Of a stretch of 64,000 nucleotides of DNA, positions 9,403 through 17,997 are shown in pieces. The stretch is taken from contig NC_018022.1 of NCBI RefSeq assembly GCF_000266905.1, forward strand, positions 434,001 through 498,000, written 5' to 3'. Positions within the stretch are counted from its first letter, which is position 1; the number at the start of each line of letters is the position of its first letter. A program made the position numbers and the translations under genes. The stretch is from Mycolicibacterium chubuense NBB4. GTDB lineage: Bacteria; Actinomycetota; Actinomycetes; Mycobacteriales; Mycobacteriaceae. The notes beneath the pieces are model-generated. The model worked only from the letters and a program-made list of their open reading frames with translations, was not told the DNA's origin and did no database searches.

Positions 9403-10367
9403 TGGCCGGCCGCCTGCATCAGGGGCGCCTTTAGCACCGTCAGGTTGTTGACCCGCCAGTTGTCGCCGACCTTGTCGAAGTCCACGCGGACGGTCGCGGT
9501 AATGAACTTGAGTTCTTCGACCTTGGTGCCGCGCTGGCCCTGCATCGCGAGCAGCATTGCGGCCTTGTCCTTCGACACAAACAGAACGGCGCTGCTGACC
9601 GCCCAGTACTCGTTGGTGGACGCGCCGGACTTGCGGACCGCCTCCTGTTGGGCCACTAGCTGGGGCCGGTAGTTGTCAGTCGCCAGCGACTGCGCTCTGC
9701 TGAAGTCGTCGTTGAGCGTGTCGACCCCGTAGCTGAGCATCTGCTCGACGATCCGCGGGCCCTCTTCGGTGACCTGAGCGCGCGCCTCGTCGACCACCTG
9801 CTCGTGGCGGTAGACCAAGAGATAGCTCAGCCCGACCGAAAGCGCGGTCACCACAACCGCCGCCACCAGAACCTTCGCGGTGAATCGGCGCATGTCCCGG
9901 TCGGGCCGCGTGGCGAGATGCACCTCGGTGCGCAGCACCAGATCAGCGAAGGTGCGCCGCCGGCGGTCCCACAGCGGCCAGAGCCACCCGACGAATAGGG
10001 CGGCGGTGTCCAGCAGGTGGGCGAGGTCATGCAGGAGCAGTCGCCCGAATCCGGGTGGTCGCCCGTCGCGGCGCACGATCCGGATGCCGACCAGGGCCCG
10101 CCCCAGGGTCCAGCCGTGCATGGAGGGCAACAACCAGCGGTTGCCCGCCAGCACGACGACCGCCAGTCCGGTGACCACGACGAACGTCCACCACGCCCAC
10201 CCGAGCTCGGGTCCGGCCAGCAGCCACGGCGCGGTCGTGGCGAGCACCGCCACCCCGGGGAGCACGTCGACCGCGAACGCGGCCGCGCGGGTGTGCCACG
10301 CCGCGACGGGTTCGGCGGGGGTGTCGAGGACGGGGGTGTCCGGAGTCAGGTCAAGCACCGCGGTCAC
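9399..10367 (-). CDS. RDD-domain Mce-associated membrane protein (Mam1B-like)
   Basis: A 322-residue two-part protein. Residues about 22-155 are an RDD domain: AWHTRAAAFAVDVLPG carries the first Arg and Asp, and later come MHGWTLGRALVGIRIVRRDG and the aspartate-bearing helix GRLLLHDLAHLLD, with three or four membrane helices. A further membrane helix near 166-186 leads into a Mam-type extracytoplasmic domain (VVDEARAQVTEEG to NWRVNNLTVLKAPLM). The RDD plus Mam fusion is characteristic of Rv0176 in the mce1 operon, the main reason for calling this operon mce1-type. GTG start at 10367, GTGA overlap with the gene before it. Confidence 0.87.
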   Translation of the reverse strand: MTAVLDLTPDTPVLDTPAEPVAAWHTRAAAFAVDVLPGVAVLATTAPWLLAGPELGWAWWTFVVVTGLAVVVLAGNRWLLPSMHGWTLGRALVGIRIVRRDGRPPGFGRLLLHDLAHLLDTAALFVGWLWPLWDRRRRTFADLVLRTEVHLATRPDRDMRRFTAKVLVAAVVVTALSVGLSYLLVYRHEQVVDEARAQVTEEGPRIVEQMLSYGVDTLNDDFSRAQSLATDNYRPQLVAQQEAVRKSGASTNEYWAVSSAVLFVSKDKAAMLLAMQGQRGTKVEELKFITATVRVDFDKVGDNWRVNNLTVLKAPLMQAAGQ

Positions 10368-11026
10368 GAGGTGACCTGGTCGAGTTTGGCGACCTTGTAG
10401 GTACCGTCGGCTGGCGCCATTTTAACCCGCAACCGGTAGCCCTGCTCCTGGTCGGCGGCCTCGGAGTTGGTGACCTTCACCCGCACCGCGACCAGGACGT
10501 CGATCGAGCCGTCGTCGTTGTGGCGCTCGACGGCGGCCCGCATCTCGGAGACCTGCACCTGGACGTTGGCAGAGCGATAGGCGTCGACCAGCATGCCGCT
10601 GTAGAGCGCCGCCTGGGCACCGAAGTCACCGGTAGAACACTCGATGATCTTCGCCTGCCCCGTCGTCATCGCCGACGTGTCCGGCGCCTGGGTGGCGGTG
10701 ACGCACTCCTTGGCCGCTTGCAGCGCCCTGGCCTCCTCGACCTCGGTCGCGGCGCTTTCAGAATGGGCTCGCAGCGCCAGGTAGCCGCCCACCGTGGCGC
10801 CCGCGGTCAGCAGCAAGAGGACGGTGCAAATCGTGAGCCAGCAGCCTCGGCCGAGCCGCGACGGGCGGCCTCCGACGGCCGTCGCGGCGGACTCCTCGAC
10901 AGAGTCCGGCCCCGGCGTGGTCTCGTCGGGGAAGTCGGTGTCGTCCGGGGATACTGCTACCGATTTGTCCGGCGTGTCCTCAGCGTCGGTGGGGTTCAGC
11001 TGGCTGGTGCCAGCATCTCCTTCCAT
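10364..11026 (-). CDS. Mce-associated membrane protein (Mam1A-like position)
   Basis: A 220-residue protein: acidic N-terminus of about 55 residues (SPDDTDFPDETTPGPD), a membrane helix at about 62-84 (WLTICTVLLLLTAGATVGGYLAL), then an extracytoplasmic domain with ATEVEEARALQAAKECVTATQA and VERHNDDGSIDVLVAVRVKVT, typical of Mam proteins. The ATG at 11026 lies 31 bp inside the mceF 3' end, so the two genes overlap in different frames. It starts the four-gene mam tail of the operon, matching the Rv0175 slot in M. tuberculosis. Confidence 0.87.
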   Translation of the reverse strand: MEGDAGTSQLNPTDAEDTPDKSVAVSPDDTDFPDETTPGPDSVEESAATAVGGRPSRLGRGCWLTICTVLLLLTAGATVGGYLALRAHSESAATEVEEARALQAAKECVTATQAPDTSAMTTGQAKIIECSTGDFGAQAALYSGMLVDAYRSANVQVQVSEMRAAVERHNDDGSIDVLVAVRVKVTNSEAADQEQGYRLRVKMAPADGTYKVAKLDQVTS

Positions 11027-12549
11027 TCGTCGTCTCCTGGGTTGCTCGAGTTGCTGACGTTGTACTTGACGCCGTCAGGTCCGACCACCTCGCCGCTGCC
11101 TGGGCTGTACACCGCAGTGCCGGGTGGCCCCGGTGCCGGAGTGTAGATGCATGGGTTGGGTTGTTGTCCACTGCACTGGACGCGGCCCTGCCCGGGCGGG
11201 CTCAGTGGATCGCTGATCGGCGAGGGCGGCTGTGGCAGCTGGTCGGCCGGCAACGGGTTCATGCCGTTGTTGACCGACGGCGCCGGAATGACCCGGCCGG
11301 GATCGACGCCCTGGTCACACCGGGCGCCAGGCGCCGGGCAGGACAGGATCTGGTTCGGGTCGCCGTACCACGGGTTGGTGCCCAGTGGAACATACGGCTC
11401 ATCGCTACGGCACTCGCGCGGAGTGGCCGCCCGCTTACCCGGCGCGTCAACGCAAGGGAGGTTGCGCGCACCGCGAACCACGTTGCCTTGGAGATCCTTC
11501 GGTATCTTGCAGTAAAGGTTCGACGGCACCGGCGCTGCGCTGGTGTCGGCAAACGCCCGCCATTCCGACGCGGGCAGGAAGCCGGTGAGGCACGGCGGCG
11601 GCTGGTTGAGCGTCAGGTTGAAATCAATTTTTGCACTGTCGAACGGTGCCACTACGGCTTGAGCGACCGAGGCCCCCTGAGGGAGGATGACAAGGGTCTG
11701 TTCGAGGCCTTTGTGGTAGCGCTTGAGCATGTCGGCGACGACCGCCACGTTGGCCAGCGTCTGGGGCAGCGAGTCGTGCACGCCGCTGAACACCGTGTTG
11801 AGTTGGTCGGCGGTGGGCGCGGCCTGCTGCAGACCGCTGCGCAGCGCGCCGTCCTGCTCGGCCGACTGCGCGGCGAGGATGTTCAGATTGCGCGACCACC
11901 GCGCGATGTTGTCGCCCGAGGTCACCTGGCTCTCCAGGATCGGCGCCGAGTTCGCGATGATGTCGTTGACCGGGTCGATGTTGTCCTTGAAGTCCTGGGC
12001 GATGTTGGTGGTCGAGTCGACGAGTCGCTGCAACGCCGGCCCGAGGCCGCCGACCGCCTCGGAGGTCTCGGTCAGCAGCGTGTCGATCTTCTCCTTGGGT
12101 AGCACCGCGAGACCGTTGTTTGCGGCGTCGAGCGCCGGGCCGACCTCGGTGGGCACCGTGCTCTTTGTGATGGTCTGGCCATCACGGAAGTACTGCCTTG
12201 GATTGCCCGTCGACACCAGGTCGAGATACTGCTCACCGATCGCGGAGACCGAGTGGACGTTGGCGCTCGCATCGACGGGAATTTTGTAGCGGCTGTTAAT
12301 GCTCATCGTTGCTGTGGCGCCGGTCTCAGTCGGTTCGACGGCGATCACCTTGCCGATTGTGGTGCCGCGGTAGGTGACGTTGGCCGTCGAATAGAGCCCG
12401 CCCGAGCGGGGCAGTTCGGCGTTGAGCGTATACTGCCCGATGCCCACCAGACTGGGCACCCGCAGGTAGTACCAGCCCAGCGCGACGAGCGCGATCAGCG
12501 TCAGGATCGTGAAGATGATCAGCTGGATCTTGATGAAGCGAGTCAGCAC
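10996..12549 (-). CDS. mceF: MceF, MlaD-family substrate-binding protein
   Basis: A 517-residue Mce protein of the hydrophobic-substrate importer spanning the mycobacterial envelope. The N-terminal membrane helix (about 6-28) is followed by the MlaD/MCE beta-barrel domain (about 38-115; SLVGIGQYTLNAELPRSGGLYSTANVTYRGTTIG... read in pieces) and a long helical needle region (about 130-300) rich in D/N/Q spacing. From about 330 on the tail is Cys- and Pro-rich (CPAPGARCDQG, PLPADQLPQPPSPI), likely disulfide-bonded or wall-spanning. It starts 4 bp after the mceE stop and its 3' end is overlapped by the first mam gene. Sixth Mce of the operon, so mceF by position. Confidence 0.92.
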   Translation of the reverse strand: MLTRFIKIQLIIFTILTLIALVALGWYYLRVPSLVGIGQYTLNAELPRSGGLYSTANVTYRGTTIGKVIAVEPTETGATATMSINSRYKIPVDASANVHSVSAIGEQYLDLVSTGNPRQYFRDGQTITKSTVPTEVGPALDAANNGLAVLPKEKIDTLLTETSEAVGGLGPALQRLVDSTTNIAQDFKDNIDPVNDIIANSAPILESQVTSGDNIARWSRNLNILAAQSAEQDGALRSGLQQAAPTADQLNTVFSGVHDSLPQTLANVAVVADMLKRYHKGLEQTLVILPQGASVAQAVVAPFDSAKIDFNLTLNQPPPCLTGFLPASEWRAFADTSAAPVPSNLYCKIPKDLQGNVVRGARNLPCVDAPGKRAATPRECRSDEPYVPLGTNPWYGDPNQILSCPAPGARCDQGVDPGRVIPAPSVNNGMNPLPADQLPQPPSPISDPLSPPGQGRVQCSGQQPNPCIYTPAPGPPGTAVYSPGSGEVVGPDGVKYNVSNSSNPGDDEWKEMLAPAS

Positions 12550-12552
12550 CGT

Positions 12553-13734
12553 TCACTCACCCCTTTCGACCAGCGGCCCGTTCGGCGCATCGTGCGGGTT
12601 CGGCGTGAACCGCACATCTGGGATCATCGTCGCGGGATCGCGGCCCCAAGCCTGCTCTAGCGCCCGCAGCGAACCAGACAGTCCGGTGCCGGTAAGAATT
12701 GCGTTGTCAACCATACTCAACGTCAAGTCAATAGTTGCCGACACGTTGACGTAGTCGCCTCTGATCAGGTTGGGGACGGTGTCGATATTGAACGGGACCG
12801 TCAGCAAAAGCTTCAGTGCGCCGGTCAGGTATGGCGACGCCTTCGCCAGCTGCTTGAGCGGCCGCTGCAGATTGTTCAGGTTGGCCCGCAGGTCCGCATT
12901 GGCGGCCGAAAGCGTTTCGTCGGCCGAGGTGCTGATGCGCCCCAGGGCCACCACCGCGTCGGCGAATAGATCCCGAGTCTCGGCGAAATGCTCGATCAGC
13001 GGCGGAAATTCGGTGAGCACCCGGTCGAGCGTATCGTTGCGATTGACCACGATGTTGAGCAGCCGGTTAGTCGAATCGATGGCGCGCGTCAGGTCCTGGC
13101 GCTGCTGGTTGAGCTCGTCGGTGAAGACGTCGAGCCGGCCGAGGAAGTCGCGGATCTGCTCTGCCCGTCCTGTCAGCAGGTTGTTGACCTCGGTCTGGAT
13201 CACCTCAAGGTTCGGGATGCCGCCGCCGGTGAGGATGGTGGCGATGCTGGCCAGCACCCGCTCGGTGGTCGGGAACGCCGAGGCGTTCTCCAGTGGGATA
13301 GTATCGCCGTCGCGCAGCTGCTGCGGGGACGGGTCCGGTGGAGCCTCCAGTTCGACGTGCTGGGAGCCCAGCAGGCTCGTCTGCCCGATGCGGGCCAGGG
13401 CGTTCGACGGCAGCTCGATGCCGGGCTGGATGCCCAGCGTGAGCGTCGCGACCCAGTTCTTCAGCTCGATGGCCCGCACGGTGCCGACGAACACATCGGC
13501 CACCCGGACCCGGCTGTTGACGTTGAGCGCCAACGTGTCCGGCATCTGCACGTAGATGGTCATCGCGTCGCCACCGGTGCCCGGACCGCCGGGCAGCGGG
13601 ACGTTCGCGATGCCCTTCCAGTTGCCGCAGGACGTGAGCACGACCGCGACTACGGCCAGCGCGGACGCGCGGCGTGCGATCTTGGAGAACCTGCGACTCA
13701 TCCCTACCTGCTGTTCTTCGCGCACCCGGCTCAT
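12553..13734 (-). CDS. mceE: MceE lipoprotein (LprK-like)
   Basis: A 393-residue lipoprotein member of the Mce hexamer. Basic n-region (RRFSKIARR), hydrophobic stretch ALAVVAVV and lipobox L-T-S-C with the lipidated cysteine at 36 mark a type II signal peptide; only the E member of mce operons normally carries this. The MCE domain follows at about 56-135 (TIYVQMPDTLALNVNSRVRVADVFVG in part), then a helical segment to about 310. The ATG at 13734 overlaps the mceD stop (ATGA); an internal ATG at codon 12 also precedes the signal peptide and could be used. No proline-rich tail, unlike mceC, mceD and mceF. Confidence 0.92.
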   Translation of the reverse strand: MSRVREEQQVGMSRRFSKIARRASALAVVAVVLTSCGNWKGIANVPLPGGPGTGGDAMTIYVQMPDTLALNVNSRVRVADVFVGTVRAIELKNWVATLTLGIQPGIELPSNALARIGQTSLLGSQHVELEAPPDPSPQQLRDGDTIPLENASAFPTTERVLASIATILTGGGIPNLEVIQTEVNNLLTGRAEQIRDFLGRLDVFTDELNQQRQDLTRAIDSTNRLLNIVVNRNDTLDRVLTEFPPLIEHFAETRDLFADAVVALGRISTSADETLSAANADLRANLNNLQRPLKQLAKASPYLTGALKLLLTVPFNIDTVPNLIRGDYVNVSATIDLTLSMVDNAILTGTGLSGSLRALEQAWGRDPATMIPDVRFTPNPHDAPNGPLVERGE

Positions 13735-15371
13735 CGCGGCGCTCCGGCTTCGGCGGGCAGCGGCGGTCCGGCCGGTGCCGGTGGCGCGGCGCCGGGCCCG
13801 GGTATCGGAGCCGTCAGTGGCGATCCCGGATCACCAGGAACAACACCCGGCGCGGGCACCGGCGGCGGACCGGGCTGCGGATACCACGGCGGCGGCAACG
13901 GATTGTGCTCATCGAAGGCGTTCGGCGGCCCCGGCAGGTTCCCGCCACGCGTCGTCCCGAACGCCGGCGGCGCGGGCGGGATCGGTGCATCCGGCCCACC
14001 CAGCAGGGCAGCCAGCGACTCCGGGGTGAGCATGTTGGCGGTGAACGGCTGCACGTCAACGCCCTGCATCCCGGGCGCGGTGACCCAGCCCGGCTCGTGG
14101 TTGCCGTGGGAGAACAACGTGTCCCGGGCGAAGATACCGGGCACGGTGGTGTCCTTATAGCCCGGTGGCGGCTGCAGCCGCGGTTCGGAGTACGCAATCT
14201 GCTTCGGCAACGTGGTCGCTGTGTTTATCGGATTCAAGCCGAACGGCAGGAAGTTGAACTTGATCGCATCCATAATCGGTGCCAGATACTGTGCGCACAG
14301 CTCCGCCGAGTCCTGGTAGCCGAGCCGGCTGCCTGCCTGAATCGCGCTGCAGATGAATTGCATCGGATTGGCGAACGATGCAATCGCCGGTGCGGCTGAA
14401 AGATTGCCGCGTGTCGGTTCGTAGATGTTCACCAGGTTGGCACCGGCGTTCGGAAGCACGTGCAGGGCCGTCTCGAGGCCGTCGCGGGGCTCGGGCTGCA
14501 GGATCGCGTTGGTCACGTCGGCCAGGTTATTGACATCGGCGGTCAAGACGTCGCTGTTCTTGTCCAGGAACTGCCGCGTCGTGGTCAGCAGCCCTTTGAG
14601 GTCCTGCAGTGCGGTCGCCAGTTCGCGGTCGGTGTTGATGAACGCGTTGGTGAACTGGGCCAGGTCGTCGTTGAGTGCCACGAACTGCTGGTCGCTGCGG
14701 TAGAGGGCGTTGACGAACAGCGCGAGGCTCTTGACGACGCTGAAGAAGTCGCCGCGCCCCTCGTTGAGGGTGGTCAGCGCCTCCGACAGGCTGTTCAGGG
14801 TGGTGTTAATCTGCTGGCCCTTGCCGGCCAGCCCGCCGCCGAACGACTCGATGATGTCACCGAACGGTCCCTTCGGCTGTTGGGGCGTCGGTCCGAGGTC
14901 GGTGAGGATCCGGTTGAGCGAGTCGCGCAGGTCGTCGTACTCGACCGGCACCTGGGTGCGGTCCAGCCCGATGACGGCGCCGTTGTCCATCACCGGTCCG
15001 CCGGTGTAGGGCGGGGCCAGCTGGATGGTGCGCGACGCGACCAGGCTCGGGTTGAGGATGGAGGCGGTGGCGTTGGCCGGGACCTTGTACTTCTTGTCGT
15101 AGTTGAAGGTCACCTTCATCTTGTCGCCGTCGGGTTCGATCTTCTCGATCTTGCCGACCTGCACGCCCATGATCTGCACCTTGTCCCCGGGGTACAGCGC
15201 CAGAGTCTGGGTGAAGTAGGCGGTGACGGTGTTGGTGGTCAACCGCTGATAGGCCTTCCAGCCCACGAACGCGGCCACGATCGCACCGATCAGCACGATC
15301 GTGCCGACCACCAGGGCCGCCCGGGACACGCCGGGCAGCTTGAGGTTTCGCACGTTGAAGATCGTCGACAT
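13731..15371 (-). CDS. mceD: MceD, MlaD-family substrate-binding protein
   Basis: A 546-residue Mce protein. Membrane helix at about 19-41 (LVVGTIVLIGAIVAAFVGW), MCE domain at about 47-130 with LYPGDKVQIMGVQVGKIEKI, helical needle region about 140-300, then a conserved region with the cysteine pair of FICSAIQ and ELCAQYL. The last 90 residues are almost pure Pro/Gly/Ala (PPAPPAFG, PQPGPPPVPAPG), expected to be disordered in or beyond the cell wall. A strong ribosome site (GGGGGGAG) stands 4-6 nt before the ATG at 15371, the only strong internal site inside the mce gene block, so translation re-initiates independently here. Confidence 0.92.
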   Translation of the reverse strand: MSTIFNVRNLKLPGVSRAALVVGTIVLIGAIVAAFVGWKAYQRLTTNTVTAYFTQTLALYPGDKVQIMGVQVGKIEKIEPDGDKMKVTFNYDKKYKVPANATASILNPSLVASRTIQLAPPYTGGPVMDNGAVIGLDRTQVPVEYDDLRDSLNRILTDLGPTPQQPKGPFGDIIESFGGGLAGKGQQINTTLNSLSEALTTLNEGRGDFFSVVKSLALFVNALYRSDQQFVALNDDLAQFTNAFINTDRELATALQDLKGLLTTTRQFLDKNSDVLTADVNNLADVTNAILQPEPRDGLETALHVLPNAGANLVNIYEPTRGNLSAAPAIASFANPMQFICSAIQAGSRLGYQDSAELCAQYLAPIMDAIKFNFLPFGLNPINTATTLPKQIAYSEPRLQPPPGYKDTTVPGIFARDTLFSHGNHEPGWVTAPGMQGVDVQPFTANMLTPESLAALLGGPDAPIPPAPPAFGTTRGGNLPGPPNAFDEHNPLPPPWYPQPGPPPVPAPGVVPGDPGSPLTAPIPGPGAAPPAPAGPPLPAEAGAPR

Positions 15372-15385
15372 CTAGCTCTCCCCCC

Positions 15386-16969
15386 TTAACCTTGTGAACC
15401 CGGCGGGACGAACGGTGGATTACCCGGCAGCGGAGCCGAATCCGCCGGCGGCAACTGCGGACCCGGTCCGGGCGGCGGCGGCGGACCGGTCAGCGCCGGC
15501 GGCAGCGGCGCGATGCCCGGCGTGAAATCGGGCGCCGAGGGCTGCGGCGCCAGCGGAACCGTCCGCGCACCCGGCGGGGCCGGCGGCAACGGCGGCATCG
15601 CACCCGGCACGTTCGGCGAGAGCTGACCCGGGATCGCGGCAGCCGGCACACCCGGACCGGGCAGCGGCCCGGTCGGATTCGGCGCCGACGTCGCGACGTT
15701 CGGACCCTGGCCCTCGTAGTTCGGGCCGTACGGATTGTCGCCGTAGGGGCCGACCGACAGCCCGGCGCACGGCAGCGGGTTCCCCGGCCGGGGCAGGCCG
15801 TCCGCGGGTGGGGTGTACGAGCACGGCGAGCCGGGCACGACGGCCGGACCCGGATTGTCCGGGGTGCCCTCCAGCGGCGTGGGTGCCGGCGGCGGTGCGC
15901 CGTTGGTGAAGCCGGTGCCGTTGGGATCCGGGAACCGGAACGCCGGCAGGCCGGCGTTGCGCCAGAACTCCTCCGGGTTGATACCGCGCTTCTTGAACGC
16001 GGCATCGACGAACGGCTGCAGGATCTGGTATGGCAGCAAGTTGGACAGGAGCACTTTGAAATAGGGCCCCGAGGCGACGGACTCGCTCAGAGCGGTGAGG
16101 AACTTGCGAAGCGTGGTCAGCACGTCGATCAGGTCGAACTTGCGCTCCACCAGGACGTTGGTGATCGTGCGCAGCTGCTCGAGTACCCGGTTGAGGTTCG
16201 GGTTGTCGTCGATGAAGCCCTTCACCTGCTCCGAGAACGCCGACACCCGCTCCAGCAGCTGACCGACGGCGTAGCTGCGCTCGTTGATCGCCGACAGCAG
16301 CGTCTGCGCATTGACCAGCAGCGCGTTGACCTCGCCGCTGCGCTCACCGAGGACGCCGGCGATCTTGTTGGCGTTGGCAAGAACCTGTTTGATCTGCTCG
16401 TCGCGCTTGCCGATGGTGTCGGAGAACCGGGCGACCCCGTTGAGGGCGGCGCTCAGGTGCGGGTAGGTCTGGTCGATCGTCTCCGACAGCACGTTGAGCG
16501 ATTCGCGGACCGACTTGGTGTCCCAGCCGGACGCCGACTTCGTGACATCGAAGAAGGCGTCGTAGATCTGGTACGGGGTGGTCGTCTGGCCCAGCGGCAG
16601 CACTCCGTTGGCCTGCAGCGCCTCCGACCCGCGCGGTTCGATCTCGATGTTCCTGCGGCCGAGGATCGTGTCGGTGCGGATCGCCGCGCGGCTGTCGACG
16701 CCGATCTGCGTGCCACCGAGGGTGAAGCCGAGGACAACCTTGTCGCCCTCGATGTCGGTCGTCATGACCTCGCCGACGTCGACGCCGGCGATGCGCACCT
16801 TGTCCCCGGGGTTGATGCCGCCGGTATCGCCGAACTGGGCGTAATACTTCGGCTTGGCGAACAGCATCGGCACGCTGGCGAAGCTCTGCCCCACCCCGAT
16901 CACGATGACGAGCAGGATGATGCCCATCAGCCCGCCGCGGACGCGGTTGGATCCCTCGAGGACTCTCAT
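15386..16969 (-). CDS. mceC: MceC, MlaD-family substrate-binding protein
   Basis: A 527-residue Mce protein. The ATG at 16969 overlaps the mceB stop (ATGA) and is preferred over one four codons upstream. Membrane helix at about 13-33 (LMGIILLVIVIGVGQSF), MCE domain about 42-130 (INPGDKVRIAGVDVGEV), helical needle region about 140-310 ending with the conserved FKVLLSNLLPYQILQPFVD. The tail from about 350 to 527 is extremely rich in proline and glycine (PPLPPAPPGA, PPPPPGPGPQLPP), one of the longest such tails in the operon. The role is as a subunit of the lipid channel between outer and inner membranes. Confidence 0.92.
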   Translation of the reverse strand: MRVLEGSNRVRGGLMGIILLVIVIGVGQSFASVPMLFAKPKYYAQFGDTGGINPGDKVRIAGVDVGEVMTTDIEGDKVVLGFTLGGTQIGVDSRAAIRTDTILGRRNIEIEPRGSEALQANGVLPLGQTTTPYQIYDAFFDVTKSASGWDTKSVRESLNVLSETIDQTYPHLSAALNGVARFSDTIGKRDEQIKQVLANANKIAGVLGERSGEVNALLVNAQTLLSAINERSYAVGQLLERVSAFSEQVKGFIDDNPNLNRVLEQLRTITNVLVERKFDLIDVLTTLRKFLTALSESVASGPYFKVLLSNLLPYQILQPFVDAAFKKRGINPEEFWRNAGLPAFRFPDPNGTGFTNGAPPPAPTPLEGTPDNPGPAVVPGSPCSYTPPADGLPRPGNPLPCAGLSVGPYGDNPYGPNYEGQGPNVATSAPNPTGPLPGPGVPAAAIPGQLSPNVPGAMPPLPPAPPGARTVPLAPQPSAPDFTPGIAPLPPALTGPPPPPGPGPQLPPADSAPLPGNPPFVPPGSQG

Positions 16970-17997
16970 TTCGGCGTGCACCTACCCGAGGGCTGCGAGG
17001 TGACCCTCACCGTGCGCACCGGACCACCGGGCTGCAGACCGTTCAGCTTCAGCGAGATGTCGCACAGGTAGAAGTTGAAGAAGTCGCCGTAGATACCACC
17101 GGCGCGGCCGATGATCTTCAACGCTGACGGCAACCGGGTCAGGATGTCATCGAGCTGGTCCTTCTGGTCAACCAGAGGTTGCTGTACGGCGTCGAGGTGG
17201 CCGACGGTGCCTTGCAGAAGCGGCCGGTTGTCGGCGAGCAGATCGGCCACCGTGCCCGCGGCGTCGCTGATGTCGGCGACTGACGAGGCGATCGGGTCGG
17301 CGCGGTTCTTCAGGCCGGTGATGAGCCTCTCGAAGTTCACCAGCGTCTCGTCGAACTGCTTCTGATGCCGGACTGTTGTATCGAGCACGGTGTTCAGGTT
17401 GCGGACCACCTCACCGATCGCCTGGTCACGATCGGCCAGCGCCGAGGTCAGCGACGCCGTCTGGTCAAGGATATCGTTGATGGTGCCGCCCTGACCCTGG
17501 AAGACCGTGATGATCGACTGCGCGATGTTGTTGACCTTCTCCGGATCAAGCGCCCGGAACACCGGTCGGAACCCGCCGATCAGTGCGTCCAGGTCCAGCG
17601 CCGGCTGGGTGCGCTCGATCGGGATGGTGCCGCCGGCCGGCAGCCGCTTGTTGCTGTCACCGCGCTTGAGCTCCAGGTACCGGTCCCCGATGAGGTTGAG
17701 GTAGCGCACCGAAGCGGTGGACTCCTCGAACAGCTCCAGGGACCGGTCGACGTCGAAATCGACGCGCACCTTGGAGCCGCCCTCGATCAGCTTCACGTCC
17801 TTGACCTTGCCGACCTCCACACCCGAGGCGCGGACGAACTGTCCGGAGCGCAGCCCGCTGGTGTTGGTGAAGATCGCCGAATAGCCGGTGGTGCGGTCAA
17901 AGCGCATCTGACCGAACACCACGACGATGATCGCGGTGAACAGCAGCAGCACCAACGAGAAGGCGCCCAGCTTGATGGCGGTACCGGTGATTCTCAT
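16966..17997 (-). CDS. mceB: MceB, MlaD-family substrate-binding protein
   Basis: A 343-residue Mce protein from the ATG at 17997, which overlaps the mceA stop (ATGA). The frame stays open further upstream but only as a shadow of mceA. Membrane helix about 8-30 (LGAFSLVLLLFTAIIVVVFG), MCE domain about 35-115 (LRSGQFVRASGVEVGKVKDV), helical needle region about 120-290. The short tail ends with a Cys pair (FYLCDISL and GRCTPK) and has no proline-rich extension. Second Mce gene of the operon, hence mceB by position and by its short length. Confidence 0.92.
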   Translation of the reverse strand: MRITGTAIKLGAFSLVLLLFTAIIVVVFGQMRFDRTTGYSAIFTNTSGLRSGQFVRASGVEVGKVKDVKLIEGGSKVRVDFDVDRSLELFEESTASVRYLNLIGDRYLELKRGDSNKRLPAGGTIPIERTQPALDLDALIGGFRPVFRALDPEKVNNIAQSIITVFQGQGGTINDILDQTASLTSALADRDQAIGEVVRNLNTVLDTTVRHQKQFDETLVNFERLITGLKNRADPIASSVADISDAAGTVADLLADNRPLLQGTVGHLDAVQQPLVDQKDQLDDILTRLPSALKIIGRAGGIYGDFFNFYLCDISLKLNGLQPGGPVRTVRVTSQPSGRCTPK

